From positions 1 to 64,000 of the forward strand of contig JALNZD010000007.1 of NCBI GenBank assembly GCA_023229505.1: a DNA stretch of 64,000 nt, written 5' to 3'. Position numbers and translations under genes: made by a program. Positions 33,687-44,158 of this stretch are shown piece after piece. The notes under the pieces were generated by a model that made no database searches, was not told the DNA's origin, and saw nothing but the letters and a program-made list of their open reading frames with translations. The stretch is from Bacteroidales bacterium (GTDB lineage Bacteria; Bacteroidota; Bacteroidia; Bacteroidales; JAGOPY01). Within the stretch, counting starts at the first letter, position 1; each line of letters begins with the position of its first letter.

Positions 33687-36049
33687 AAATGAATAATTGC
33701 ATTTTCAAACTTCCTGTGCTGGTGATCATGTTGCTATTGATAAACGGCTGCCGTCAGCCTGAATATTCCGCACCCATGGCTCCAATGCTTTTCAATGACG
33801 GATGGGAATTTATTCTTGCTGTGGACAGCTCTGAAGTCTTTAACACCAAAAGCGGATTGGCCTGGGAAAAAGTCAAGCTGCCGCATACACCGGTGATAGA
33901 ACCACTCGTGGTTAATGACCAGTGGCAGGGAATATGCTGGTACCGGAAGGATTTTGTCCTTCCGGCCAACGCAGTGGGAAAACGCCTGTTTCTGAGATTT
34001 GAGGGGGCTATGAATGTCGCGGATGTGTGGGTTAACGGCGTGAAAAAAACAAGGCACCTCGGCGGCTACCTTCCTTTTGTCATTGATTTTACGGATAAGG
34101 CTCTACCGGATGCATTAAACCATGCGATCGTCCGGCTGGATAATACCGATAACCCTATCACAGGTCCAAAACCCCTGAAACAACTTGATTATAATACCTA
34201 CGGAGGACTGTACCGGGATGTTTTTCTGATTATGGAAAATACCGTTTTCATTACAGATCCCATCTTTGAAAATAAACCGGGCAGCGGCGGGATTTTTGTA
34301 AGTTATCCTGAGGTCAGCAGGGAAAAAGCTGTGATCAGGATACAGACACATGTGAAGAATACTGGTGCCCATGATCAGGATATCGTCATCAGTCATTTTA
34401 TCCTGAAAGGCACTGACGAAATTATAAGATATTCAGCGCCCGAAAGGGAATTAAAAGCCGGAAGTGACAAGAAATTTATTGAGGATATTACACTCCAATC
34501 ACCGGATTTATGGTCCCCTGCTTCTCCAAATCTATATAAGCTGGTGACACGCGTTTCTGCCGGCAACCGGCTCCTTGATGCAGATACGACCCGGATCGGG
34601 ATCAGGCGCTTTGAGATCCGTCAGGATCATTTCTCCATCAATGGGGAGGAGATGTTCCTTCGTGGAGTAAACCGGCACCAGGAATACCCTTATATCGGTT
34701 ATGCCCTCAGCAATGAGGCACAATACAGGGACGCCCGAAAGATCAAAGAAGCAGGGTTCGATTATGTTCGCCTGTCGCATTACCCTCATGCTCCTGCGTT
34801 CATGGACGCGTGTGACGAACTTGGGCTTATCGTTGTTGATGCGATCCCGGGCTGGCAGTTTTTTAATGAGAATGAAGCATTTAAAACGCAGGTGATACAA
34901 ACCTGCCGGGATATGATCCGCAGGGACAGGAACCATGCCTGCGTGATATCCTGGGAAGTTTCCCTTAACGAATCCTGGATGCCGGAAAAATTCATCGGCC
35001 AGGCTGTGGCGGCATCCCGTGAAGAGTTTCCCGGTGACCAGTGTTTCACTGCCGGCTGGATGAATTACGGCTATGATATTTTCCTGCAGGCACGACAGCA
35101 CAGGCTTCAACATTATGAAGAACCCGGTAAACCATATATTGTTTCGGAATATGGCGACTGGGAGTATTATGCCATGAATGCCGGGCTGGAGCAGAATCAA
35201 TGGAAAGACTTAGTGCCGGATGACCGTTCAAGTCGCCAGCCACTTGCCGCAGGTGAAAAACAGCTCCTTCAGCAGGCCACCAATATCCAGGAGGCGCACA
35301 ATGACAATTTCAACACCCCTGCTTTTGCGGATGGTTACTGGGTGATGTACGACTATAACCGGGGGTTTGCGGATGACCTCGAAACCTCGGGCATCATGAC
35401 CATCTTCCGGGTCCCGAAATTCAGTTATTATTTCTTCCAAAGTCAGCGGGATGCAGATGAGGTTTCATCATTATTTCCTTCCGGCCCGATGGTATATATC
35501 GCTTCCTGGTGGGATGAAAATTCTTCATCAAATGTCAGGGTATTCAGCAATTGCGAAGAAGTGGAATTGTCATTGAACGGCGTTTTGATTTCCAGCCAGA
35601 AACCCGACACCGGCAGGATTTGCAACAACCTGGCACATCCACCATTTACATTCCGGTTAGATAAATTTAAACCGGGAACGCTTGTGGCAGTTGGTTTTAT
35701 AGGAGGGGAAAAAGCAGCGCAGGATACAGTCACAACACCAGGTCAGCCGGCTGCTATAAAACTCGTATATGATGAAAGCGGACTACCCCCAAAAGCAGGA
35801 TGCAACGATGCGGTCTTTATTCATGCCATCATTCTTGATGCGAATGGCAACAAGGTTCCTATCAATGGCGTCATGGTCAATTTTTTTATATCGGGTGATG
35901 CGTCAGTCATAAATCCTGAAAGTAAGGCATCAAGTGAGGCCGGCATCGCGGCTGCCCTGATCCGTATCGGTGAATTACCAGGCGAGATTACCATACAAGC
36001 TTCAACAGCCGGATTATCTCCCGCAAAACTGAGAATAAAATCTCAGTGA
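33683..36049 (+). CDS. GH2 beta-galactosidase-like enzyme, lipoprotein
   Basis: 788 residues, lipoprotein signal (lipobox LINGC, Cys ~23). GH2 sandwich and immunoglobulin domains (~35-310, with FLRFEGAMNVADVWVNG and TYGGLYRDVFL), then the TIM barrel (~315-600: FLRGVNRHQEYP, DYVRLSHYPHAPAFMDACDE). The acid/base Glu is in SLNESW (~430), the nucleophile Glu in IVSEYGDW (~489). C-terminal beta domains follow, the last resembling bacterial Ig-like repeats (GVMVNFFISGDASVI). With two GH53 enzymes upstream, it most likely releases galactose from galacto-oligosaccharides. Confidence 0.9.
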   Translation: MKMNNCIFKLPVLVIMLLLINGCRQPEYSAPMAPMLFNDGWEFILAVDSSEVFNTKSGLAWEKVKLPHTPVIEPLVVNDQWQGICWYRKDFVLPANAVGKRLFLRFEGAMNVADVWVNGVKKTRHLGGYLPFVIDFTDKALPDALNHAIVRLDNTDNPITGPKPLKQLDYNTYGGLYRDVFLIMENTVFITDPIFENKPGSGGIFVSYPEVSREKAVIRIQTHVKNTGAHDQDIVISHFILKGTDEIIRYSAPERELKAGSDKKFIEDITLQSPDLWSPASPNLYKLVTRVSAGNRLLDADTTRIGIRRFEIRQDHFSINGEEMFLRGVNRHQEYPYIGYALSNEAQYRDARKIKEAGFDYVRLSHYPHAPAFMDACDELGLIVVDAIPGWQFFNENEAFKTQVIQTCRDMIRRDRNHACVISWEVSLNESWMPEKFIGQAVAASREEFPGDQCFTAGWMNYGYDIFLQARQHRLQHYEEPGKPYIVSEYGDWEYYAMNAGLEQNQWKDLVPDDRSSRQPLAAGEKQLLQQATNIQEAHNDNFNTPAFADGYWVMYDYNRGFADDLETSGIMTIFRVPKFSYYFFQSQRDADEVSSLFPSGPMVYIASWWDENSSSNVRVFSNCEEVELSLNGVLISSQKPDTGRICNNLAHPPFTFRLDKFKPGTLVAVGFIGGEKAAQDTVTTPGQPAAIKLVYDESGLPPKAGCNDAVFIHAIILDANGNKVPINGVMVNFFISGDASVINPESKASSEAGIAAALIRIGELPGEITIQASTAGLSPAKLRIKSQ

Positions 36050-36069
36050 AAAAGGATTGTATTGACAAT

Positions 36070-36240
36070 AACGATTTTATTTTAACCACTAAGGCGCATT
36101 AAGGGTTTTCACTAAGGCGCACAAGGAAAATCTGCGCTTATCTGCGCCTTGATCTGCGAAAATCCGCGAGAAATATTTAAAAAGTTTCTCGCAGATGAAC
36201 GCAGATTTGATATGCAGATTTTCGCGGATTTATTATTTAA
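36070..36240. repeat. Bacteroidota-type intergenic repeat cluster
   Basis: Contains ACTAAGGCGCA units twice (near 36090 and 36113). A fold-back element follows in which GATCTGCGAAAATCCGCGAG (36151 on) is mirrored by CAGATTTTCGCGG after a central TTCTCGCAG. It lies between the convergent GH2 and SusE-like genes and may end both transcripts. Confidence 0.65.
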
Positions 36241-36273
36241 TCCTTTGTTCCTTTGTGATGTACTTCGTGCGCC

Positions 36274-37416
36274 TTATTGTGCTTCGATCGTATATTTCAT
36301 GGTTGTGAGATCAACCGTGATCAGGTACTGGCCTGCAGCTGACGGAGCGGGAATTGAAGGCGGATCAGGCACGCTTTCGGTTGGTCTATAAGAGAGTAAG
36401 CCTTGTTCGCCTGTGCCATCACCATTAGTCCCCCATTGTGGAGCCCAAGCTCCTTGCACCTCCAGGAATTTCATTCCGCCGGCGGCATTCAGGGTTGTAA
36501 CCATGGTAAAGATATGCGGGGCACTTTCAGTAAACTGTATGGCAGCAGCGGCATCCCAACCCACTGTTGTCGCATCGCCAACCAGGTAGAGCTCGCCTGA
36601 AGTAAGGAAAGTAGAATAGGTCAGGCCCAGGGTATCTGCCATGATGTAATAGTTTCCTGCAGTGGCTCCTACCGGGATAGCAGGCGGATCGGGCACGCTT
36701 TCGGTTGGCCGGTAAACGAGCGGTCCGGCTTCCGCGGTGCCGGTAGCATCCGTTCCCCATTGAGGCGCCCATAAACCAAGCATTGAGATAAACTTGATGA
36801 ACATGTCAGTTCCGGAAGTCAGGGTCTCAACCCTTGCGAATTTTCCGCCACCGATGTGTTCCATCGGTAGGGCAAGGGTGTTGTCCCAGCCCACCGTGGT
36901 CCCGCTGCCCAGGAGGTAGATCGGCTTGATAATCACCAGGTCACCGTATGGTGTGATATTGATGGTAACCGTGTCGGAGAAAACTTCCGAATATTTGGTG
37001 ATATCGTTGATGAATGAACGAACCCTTAACTCTATACCCTGCGCTACATCGGGATCAAGTTCCAAATTCAGCAGGAGGGTGTTCATTGCACCTACCGTCA
37101 TACCGAAAGAAGTACCTTCCGTGCTGGCCAGGTCATGGGCATCAGCAAAATTATTACCGGCGAAGTCCATTTGCAGCACATACTTCGTCATCTCGAGGTT
37201 GGTAAGGTTATACTGCGCGGGAGTCCATTCAAAGTTAGTCATGGGATTTTCAGCCTCATCCTGGATGAGGATAAAAGATGCGCCATCTGCCGGTGTTGTA
37301 ATGACCGGACGAACAGTCTGGCTGACATCCAGTTTGGGATCCTTAAGCTCCTTTTCGCAGGAGATTAAAAAGCTGGTCCAGATTATTGCAAGGAATATGA
37401 TTATTAATTTTTTCAT
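36274..37416 (-). CDS. SusE/SusF-like outer membrane glycan-binding lipoprotein
   Basis: 380 residues with lipobox FLISC (Cys ~20). A SusE N-terminal Ig-like domain (~35-155) holds VITTPADGASFIL and TNFEWTPAQ. Two similar ~105-residue starch-binding-type modules follow, beginning YLLGSGTTVGWDN (~165) and YLVGDATTVGWDA (~275). Each contains WAPQWGT and ends with YRPTESVPDPP. Surface binding of glycan for the SusCD pair is the expected role. It is the third gene after susC and susD in the same transcript. Confidence 0.88.
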   Translation of the reverse strand: MKKLIIIFLAIIWTSFLISCEKELKDPKLDVSQTVRPVITTPADGASFILIQDEAENPMTNFEWTPAQYNLTNLEMTKYVLQMDFAGNNFADAHDLASTEGTSFGMTVGAMNTLLLNLELDPDVAQGIELRVRSFINDITKYSEVFSDTVTINITPYGDLVIIKPIYLLGSGTTVGWDNTLALPMEHIGGGKFARVETLTSGTDMFIKFISMLGLWAPQWGTDATGTAEAGPLVYRPTESVPDPPAIPVGATAGNYYIMADTLGLTYSTFLTSGELYLVGDATTVGWDAAAAIQFTESAPHIFTMVTTLNAAGGMKFLEVQGAWAPQWGTNGDGTGEQGLLSYRPTESVPDPPSIPAPSAAGQYLITVDLTTMKYTIEAQ

Positions 37417-37439
37417 CCTTATAATTTTTAAATGTTTGT

Positions 37440-39023
37440 TTAATACCCGGGATTTTGAACAAGGTTTAAATTCGCGGTCAGGTCGGCGGCCGGGATCGGG
37501 AAAAGGTTATATTTCGCGTCCGTTCCAAATCCTTCTTTTACCTTTCCCTTCCAGGGCCAGAGGTATTCGCTGCCGGTGAAGCGCCCATACCGGATCAGAT
37601 CGCTTCTCCGGTGCCCTTCCCAGTAAAGCTCGCGGGCACGTTCATCCAGGATGAAATCCAGGTTGATCTGGGCCACATCCCCGGAATTGTCGCCATAAGC
37701 ACGCAGTCTCAAATCATTTACATAGCCAAGAGCAGTTCCGATGTCTCCGCCTGTTCCGTTTCTAAGCACGGCTTCGGCATACATAAGATAGACATCGGCA
37801 AGTCTGAACATCGGGAAGTCGGTATCGGTATGGACCTGGTGACTTCCGGGTGCACCTGCTTTGTCTACATTCTTGAACTTGGTGAGGGCATATCCGTCAT
37901 TGAAAGAACCGATGTCTTCGATTTCCAGGTTCTGGCCATCCGTATGGAACATCGCGCGGCTGTCGGTTGCGCCGGTGATATCATCGAATTTGGCAACAAA
38001 AGCGCTGGTGGTCCGGGTACCGCCCCATCCCCCGTCTATACCAAAAGCAGCGGGATCCATCGTACCGCCGACTTGTGCATGGATTATGAAAGTAGTGCCG
38101 CCCCAGGTCCTGGTATTAAGGCCATCAAAGTTCACTGCGAAGATCACTTCATTAGAAAAGGCATTATCGGCCAGGAAGAGGTCCTGGTATTCGGGCACAA
38201 GGGAATAACCGGCGTCGATGATCTTATTGCAATAAGTCAGACACTCGGTGTATTTCTGTACCCCGGTATAGACCCCGGCATTAAGATACAATTTGGCCAG
38301 CAGCATCCAGACAGCAGCTTTGTCAGCCCGGCCGTAGTCATTCTGCCGGGCATCGACCAAAAGGTCTTCGATGGCCAGCAATTCGCTCTCGATATAATCG
38401 AAAAGGTCGGCCCTTTGGATCTGTTGTGGAAAGAAGGCTCCCACTTGATCAAGTTCCGTTACAAACGGCACATTGCCAAAGTGGTCCAGGGCATGCCAGT
38501 AACTGAGCGCCCGCAGGAACCTTGCTTCAGCACGGAAAAAGCCGATGTCGGTCCTGATATCGCCGGAAATTCCACGACCATCGAGTTTACTGTCAGTCGT
38601 TTCCCGGATGAACTCATTGCACAATGAAACCTGGTACATGATCCGGTAATAAAATGCCGTGATGAAAACATCGCTTGCTCCCCAGGTTTGGTAGTGAAGG
38701 TCCTTGATAGTCTGGTCGTTCCAGCTGATCACGGCCTCGTCGGTGGTAAGCTCCTGCATGTACCATAATCCGCGGAGGTATTGTCCGAATCCTTCGTCAA
38801 TACCGCTGATATCGGGATTTCCGCTCGGGCCGGTCTGTCCGGAAACGGCCAGTCCGGCATAAAGCTTTGCCAGGACCTGGATATAAGATTCCGGGTTTTC
38901 ATAAACGCTTGCAGCAGTGACCTCGTCCTTGTCGATAGGCACTGTATCCAGGTCCTTAAAGCAGGACGTGGTTAAAAGTGAAAAGGCCACAATCATTAAA
39001 GGGATATAGAGTATTTTTTTCAT
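37440..39023 (-). CDS. SusD/RagB-family nutrient-binding outer membrane lipoprotein
   Basis: 527 residues, lipobox LTTSC (Cys ~21). The SusD fold is marked by FLRALSYWHALDHFGNVPFVTE (read in parts), AKLYLNAGVYTGVQKYTECL (TPR-like helices), and the C-terminal LDERARELYWEGHRRSDLIRYGRF motif. It forms the lid over the SusC barrel and binds the imported glycan at the cell surface. It starts 19 bp after susC. Confidence 0.93.
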   Translation of the reverse strand: MKKILYIPLMIVAFSLLTTSCFKDLDTVPIDKDEVTAASVYENPESYIQVLAKLYAGLAVSGQTGPSGNPDISGIDEGFGQYLRGLWYMQELTTDEAVISWNDQTIKDLHYQTWGASDVFITAFYYRIMYQVSLCNEFIRETTDSKLDGRGISGDIRTDIGFFRAEARFLRALSYWHALDHFGNVPFVTELDQVGAFFPQQIQRADLFDYIESELLAIEDLLVDARQNDYGRADKAAVWMLLAKLYLNAGVYTGVQKYTECLTYCNKIIDAGYSLVPEYQDLFLADNAFSNEVIFAVNFDGLNTRTWGGTTFIIHAQVGGTMDPAAFGIDGGWGGTRTTSAFVAKFDDITGATDSRAMFHTDGQNLEIEDIGSFNDGYALTKFKNVDKAGAPGSHQVHTDTDFPMFRLADVYLMYAEAVLRNGTGGDIGTALGYVNDLRLRAYGDNSGDVAQINLDFILDERARELYWEGHRRSDLIRYGRFTGSEYLWPWKGKVKEGFGTDAKYNLFPIPAADLTANLNLVQNPGY

Positions 39024-39042
39024 GAGTGTACTGATTTATAGG

Positions 39043-42000
39043 TTAGAAACTCAGATTAATTCCAAGGGCATAAACCCGCGGGCGGGGATAAATCCTGTTG
39101 TCGATCCCGTTGTTGATTTCAGGATCGATCCCGGTATAATTTGTAATGGTAAATGCATTATTTACCGTCGCCGAAATACGGAGATCAACCTTCTTGTTGA
39201 TGATATCATCAAACAGGTAGCTGAGGGAAATAACGTCCATTTTAAAGAATGAACCATCCTGGATGAAGTAATCGGATAAATACTGGGGACCGACGAAATT
39301 GATGGTGGTTACATCGGAGGTAACATTCCCGATATAAGGCCCTTCAGCACGATATAGCCGCTGGTAGACCCCATTTTCGGAACTAACATTGTTATATACA
39401 TAATTCCCGAAATTAGCCCGGCCTGCAAAGAACAGGTCCCAGTTCTTATAAGTGAGGGTGGATGAAATACCGAACCAGAACTTCGGATTGGCGTCTTTGT
39501 ATTGATACCGGTCTTCATCGGTCACCGCGCCATCACCATTCCTGTCCACATATATCCCTTCTATCGGGTTGCCATCGGCATCGTAAACCTGTTCATAAAC
39601 AAAGAAAGAATTCATGGGGAAGCCCACACTCTGGATCTGGACGGTACTACCTACACCGCCTGAGATATTTCCTGTGAGGACACCGAGGTAATTGGTATCG
39701 GCCGTTGCCGTCAGTTTGGTGATTTCATTAATGCTGTACGTTGCATTAAAGTTGAGTTCCCACATCCAGTCTTTTGTAACTACAGGTTTGGTGAAGATGG
39801 CAAACTCAACACCCTTATTTTCCATATTGCCGACATTGGTCAGGATGTAGTTGGTGAGGTTCGATCCTGCCGGTACCGGGATCGTGTTGAGCATATCTTT
39901 GGTTTCCCTGTAATAGAAATCCAAAGAACCATAGATCCTATCCTTCAGGAATCCATAATCCAGACCGATATTCCAGGTCGTAGTCTCTTCCCATTTTCTA
40001 CTGTAATCATATCCCTCGGGACGTAATGTGATATAGTAGTAATCCCCGAACTGATAGGCGGCAGTCGGTTCGCTGTACGTATAGCGCGCCATGTATGAAT
40101 AGTCATTCAAGGTACCGATGTTTTGTTGCCCCGTGACACCCCATCCAAGCCTGAGCTTTAACTGTGACAAATTCTCCAGGCCTGCCATCCAGGGTTCTTC
40201 ATTGATCTTCCAGGCCAGTGCCGCAGATGGGAACCATCCGGCGCGAGTCTCGGGAGAGAACCGGGAAGTTCTATCATTCCTAAAAGTGAAAGTAGCAAGA
40301 TACCTGTTTTTAAAAGCATAAATAAAACGGCCATATAAAGAAATGAGATAACTTTCTGAGGCATAATCTGAACTGTCATTGACAAGGGTTCCGGCCACGT
40401 TGGTGGAATAGTTCGAGCCTTCTCTCCAGAAGTGCTGCCAGGAGTAACCGGCCATCACATTGAAATTACTGTGGATAGATTCGACATCCTTTACATAATT
40501 TCCATAGAACTCCAGGATTTCATTCTTTTTACTCTGGTCATATACTGTCTTAATACCTCCTGTATTGACCGCATCATATTCCCATGCGGCATATTCCGGG
40601 ACATCTACCGTTCCATCGCTCCAGGAATCATCCAGGCCGAGGTTCAGGTTAAGATGAAGATCCGGGAAGAAATGGAGTTTATAATCGAGCTGGATATTTC
40701 CGATCAGTCGTTTAACATCGGAATTGTCATCCCTCATATTCAGCAGGGCGACGGGGTTGCTGGAACCCTGTGCCACCGGGTCCTGGTTATAGGTCTGGAT
40801 CCAGGCATAGTAACCGCCATAGGGATTCGGGAAATAGATCGGTTTTTCGGTTTCTGAATCATAAAAATGTAGTGAGTCGGCAGTAACCGGTTGGGTGGGA
40901 TCGTACTGCAAGGCAGCGCCGATGGCGCCCTGGTCTGCAAAATGATTCTTGACAAAGTTGCCTTTTGCGTTGATATTGATTTTCAGATGATCGTCGAAAA
41001 GGCTTGGATTTAACGATAGGCCAAGGGTTGTGCGTTTCATGTTATCGGTCTTAAGGATACCGTCCTCGTCAGTATAACCTACTGAAAACCGATAAGGAAG
41101 AATATTAACGGCTCCTGAAATACCTATATAATGGTCCATGCCGAAAGCAGTCTGGTATATTTCATCTTGCCAGTCGGTATTGGTGTTTCCCATCATCCGG
41201 AGGACTGTTTCATTGCTGTCATAACGTTCATTCATGATAGTCCGGAATTCGTCGGCATTGAGAACATCGATCGTTTTTGGCACCGTATACAAGGAAAAAG
41301 TACCGTTGTACTCAAGGCTTATAGGCTTTCCCTTTCCATCCTTCCCCAGGGAGCTCTTCTTGGTAGTGATCAGGATAACCCCGTTGGAGGCCCTGTTGCC
41401 GTAAATGGCTGTTGCAGAAGCGTCTCTCAGAACAGTGAAGGTTTCAATGTCATTTGGATTGAGGGTGCTGAGGGCATTCCTGGTACCGGAGATGCCGTCA
41501 TTGTCTACGGGGACCCCGTCGATGACGTACAACGGGTCATTGCTGGCCGAAAGGGAAGATCCCCTTCTGATGCGGATGACAGATCCTTCACCTGGCGCGC
41601 CGCCGACAGATGTAATCTGAACCCCCGGTATTTTTCCGACGGCAAGCTGAGGCACGGAAGTAATGCTCCCTTTGTTGAAATCTTTCGTGCTGATTGCAGA
41701 CACCGAACCGGTTGCATCTTCCTTTTTCTGCACGCCGTAACCGATTACTACCAGTTCCTCGAGGAACTCTGCTTTCGCGTTCAGGGTTATATTAACAACG
41801 GTATTTGGCTGAACCGTAATTTCCTGCGGTTTATAGCCAACGAAAGAAAAGACCAGGACGTCTCCGGGATTGACCTTGATTCGGAAAGCTCCGTTGACAT
41901 CCGTAATTGCACCTGTCTGGGTTCCTTTAATCAGAACAGTCACCCCCGATAATAACTGCCCGTCAGAAGCATCCGTAACCTTGCCGGTTACATCGCCTCC

Positions 42001-42078
42001 CTGGGCAAATGCTCCAGAATAACCAATAAACAGCAATGACAGGAGCAGAATCAATTTTTTAGTGTAGCGCTTTGTCAT
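39043..42078 (-). CDS. SusC/RagA-family TonB-dependent glycan transporter
   Basis: 1011 residues. Signal peptide (~1-25, ending GAFAQ), carboxypeptidase-like domain (~27-110: VTGKVTDASDGQLLSGVTV), TonB-box area (EELVVIGYGVQKKEDATGSV), and plug with GVQITSVGGAPGEGSVIRIR and DPLYVIDGVPVDN. The barrel ends in VYALGINLSF. It imports oligosaccharide across the outer membrane with SusD. First gene of the susCDE-like transcript, with a GH13 gene 97 bp upstream on the same strand. Substrate is probably a starch or maltodextrin product, judged from the GH13 partner. Confidence 0.95.
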   Translation of the reverse strand: MTKRYTKKLILLLSLLFIGYSGAFAQGGDVTGKVTDASDGQLLSGVTVLIKGTQTGAITDVNGAFRIKVNPGDVLVFSFVGYKPQEITVQPNTVVNITLNAKAEFLEELVVIGYGVQKKEDATGSVSAISTKDFNKGSITSVPQLAVGKIPGVQITSVGGAPGEGSVIRIRRGSSLSASNDPLYVIDGVPVDNDGISGTRNALSTLNPNDIETFTVLRDASATAIYGNRASNGVILITTKKSSLGKDGKGKPISLEYNGTFSLYTVPKTIDVLNADEFRTIMNERYDSNETVLRMMGNTNTDWQDEIYQTAFGMDHYIGISGAVNILPYRFSVGYTDEDGILKTDNMKRTTLGLSLNPSLFDDHLKININAKGNFVKNHFADQGAIGAALQYDPTQPVTADSLHFYDSETEKPIYFPNPYGGYYAWIQTYNQDPVAQGSSNPVALLNMRDDNSDVKRLIGNIQLDYKLHFFPDLHLNLNLGLDDSWSDGTVDVPEYAAWEYDAVNTGGIKTVYDQSKKNEILEFYGNYVKDVESIHSNFNVMAGYSWQHFWREGSNYSTNVAGTLVNDSSDYASESYLISLYGRFIYAFKNRYLATFTFRNDRTSRFSPETRAGWFPSAALAWKINEEPWMAGLENLSQLKLRLGWGVTGQQNIGTLNDYSYMARYTYSEPTAAYQFGDYYYITLRPEGYDYSRKWEETTTWNIGLDYGFLKDRIYGSLDFYYRETKDMLNTIPVPAGSNLTNYILTNVGNMENKGVEFAIFTKPVVTKDWMWELNFNATYSINEITKLTATADTNYLGVLTGNISGGVGSTVQIQSVGFPMNSFFVYEQVYDADGNPIEGIYVDRNGDGAVTDEDRYQYKDANPKFWFGISSTLTYKNWDLFFAGRANFGNYVYNNVSSENGVYQRLYRAEGPYIGNVTSDVTTINFVGPQYLSDYFIQDGSFFKMDVISLSYLFDDIINKKVDLRISATVNNAFTITNYTGIDPEINNGIDNRIYPRPRVYALGINLSF

Positions 42079-42174
42079 AATTAGGTTTTTACTTATTTGT
42101 TATAAAAAATATTTTAAGGAAAACAAAAAGAAAAAATAAAAATAATATAATTTTTATGTGTTATTTTGAAAATA

Positions 42175-44025
42175 TTAATTTAATTCCAAAATCAAGACCG
42201 ATCTGGCTGGAACGATAAGTAGATCAAGAGCATGAACCTTGCCGGTCAGCACATCTGTACCCTGACGGTTTGAACCTGTCACTTCTACAAATCTTGAACC
42301 GTTCAGGTTTACGTCTTGATCATTCATATTGATCGCCACCATGACTTTCTCCTTTTCGTTGTAACGGAAATAAACATAAGTCCCGTTCTCAGGGGAATAA
42401 TGGACCAGTTTTCCGTCATGCAGGCAGGTTTTGGTTTTGCGCCAGTTTACCAGTTTCTTTATATAAAGTTTTGCTTCAATTTGTTGAGCCGATAAACCAT
42501 TATCGTCAAAGGCATTGACAGGATCATTTTCCCAACCTCCGGGAAAATCACCCCGGATAATGCCATCATCTTTTTTGCCCGGGCTTTTCATCAGGATTTC
42601 TGTGCCATAATAAATCTGGGGTATGCCCCGTATCGTAAGGATATAAGCTATGCCGATCCTGAAAAGGTCATAATCTTCATTAACCTGGGTAAAGAACCTG
42701 TTCATGTCATGGTTATCCGGAAAGATGACCAGGTTATACGGGTCGGCGTAAAGGAAATCATTGGCGAGCATTTCATACATTACGATCAGGCCGTCATTAT
42801 GATAAACATCTGCCCCGTTCAATCCTTTCACCAGGGCGTTTTGCAGGGGGAAATCCATTAAACTGCCCAGGCAGGAAGTGTAACCGTCGGAATTGACCTT
42901 GCCTTTCTGCCAGTATGCAATAATGGCGGGATTCTCAGTCCATTCTTCGCCTACAATGCTGAATTCCGGGTATTCATTCATGATCTCGCAGGTCCATTGT
43001 CTCATAAAATCCTTGTCGGGGTAGGAATAGGTATCCTGGCGAATGCCTGAAAGCCTGGCATATTCTATCCACCAGATCGAATTCTGGATCAGGTAGCGGG
43101 CAAACAGCGGATTCTTTTGGTTCATGTCAGGCATCGATTTCACAAACCATCCATCGGAAAAGAGTCTTTTATCTGATGGGGAAACATGGGGATCCTGAAC
43201 AGTTGAACGCCGGTGGTTTGTCATGACGTACTTTCCGCCGTAATTGATCCAGTCGCCGGAAGGCAGGTCTTTCATCCACCAGTGCTCTGAACCGCAGTGA
43301 TTCGCAATCATGTCCATGATCAGTTTAATCTTCCTCTCTTTCAAAATAATTCCCAATTGCCGGTATTCCTCATTCGTGCCATACCTGGGATCGATCTTAT
43401 AGAAATCTGTCGTGGCGTATCCATGATAAGACGTCCTCGTCATATTATTTTCAAGGACAGGATTCAGCCAGATGGCTGAAAAACCCATATCTGCAATATA
43501 ATCAAGGTGGTCAGTAATCCCTTTTATATCACCACCATGGCGTCCATCCTTATTCGCCCTGTTGGCCTGATCCGTATAGCCGGGAACGTTGTCGTTTTCC
43601 GGGTTTCCGTTGGCAAAGCGGTCGGGTGTGATCAGGTATATAACATCAGAATCGTTAAAACCTATTCTTTCAGCGGAGCCCGGTTCCCTTTGTAAAAGCT
43701 GGTATGTGTAACTGACTTTGGATTTCCCCTCTTTTTCAAAAAATATTTCGAAACTTCGGGAGGTAATGGCTTCATTAAACTCCAGCAGGATGAAAAGATA
43801 ATCAGGGTTTGCCACGGCGGTGACCTGTCTGACCTTCACCATGTCGTCCAGGATAACCGGTTTGAGGTCCGAAATTTCAGGGCCATATACCATGAGTTCA
43901 AGCCGGTTGTTTTTCATGCCGGCCCACCAGCAAGGGGGCTCCAGCCTGGTAATGGTGTAACCGGCATATACCTGCACGGAAATCATTATGACGAAAACCG
44001 GTATTACAACTACTTTTTTAAGCAT
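42175..44025 (-). CDS. GH13 alpha-amylase/neopullulanase-like (SusA-like)
   Basis: 616 residues from ATG 44025; the open frame continues 11 codons upstream only through a TTG. Signal peptide ~1-21 (MISVQVYA). An N-terminal cyclomaltodextrinase-type beta domain has WWAGMKNNRLELMVYG. The GH13 barrel includes DLVYLITPDRF-like region (DVIYLITPDRFANG), MDMIANHCGSEHWW, nucleophile Asp in GIRQDTYSYPD (~328), acid/base Glu in IVGEEWTENP (~361) and the third Asp in FPDNHDMNRF (~437). Periplasmic hydrolysis of imported alpha-glucans is expected, as for SusA. Confidence 0.92.
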   Translation of the reverse strand: MLKKVVVIPVFVIMISVQVYAGYTITRLEPPCWWAGMKNNRLELMVYGPEISDLKPVILDDMVKVRQVTAVANPDYLFILLEFNEAITSRSFEIFFEKEGKSKVSYTYQLLQREPGSAERIGFNDSDVIYLITPDRFANGNPENDNVPGYTDQANRANKDGRHGGDIKGITDHLDYIADMGFSAIWLNPVLENNMTRTSYHGYATTDFYKIDPRYGTNEEYRQLGIILKERKIKLIMDMIANHCGSEHWWMKDLPSGDWINYGGKYVMTNHRRSTVQDPHVSPSDKRLFSDGWFVKSMPDMNQKNPLFARYLIQNSIWWIEYARLSGIRQDTYSYPDKDFMRQWTCEIMNEYPEFSIVGEEWTENPAIIAYWQKGKVNSDGYTSCLGSLMDFPLQNALVKGLNGADVYHNDGLIVMYEMLANDFLYADPYNLVIFPDNHDMNRFFTQVNEDYDLFRIGIAYILTIRGIPQIYYGTEILMKSPGKKDDGIIRGDFPGGWENDPVNAFDDNGLSAQQIEAKLYIKKLVNWRKTKTCLHDGKLVHYSPENGTYVYFRYNEKEKVMVAINMNDQDVNLNGSRFVEVTGSNRQGTDVLTGKVHALDLLIVPARSVLILELN

Positions 44026-44136
44026 GGATAGGAAAATTGAAGGATTCAACTTTTTCAAGATAAGAGATATTTATAGAATAAAAATAATTGAATTTTTAAT
44101 ATATTCTTCAAGACAAGCGAATATTGATTAATTGGT

Positions 44137-44149
44137 GGGATGGAGTCCC
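44137..44149. repeat. Half copy of the GGGATGGAGTCC palindrome
   Basis: GGGATGGAGTCCC equals one arm of the perfect palindromes at 47328 and 49842. It lies in the divergent gap upstream of the gene at 44159. Confidence 0.6.
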
Positions 44150-44158
44150 CAAAGGTTA

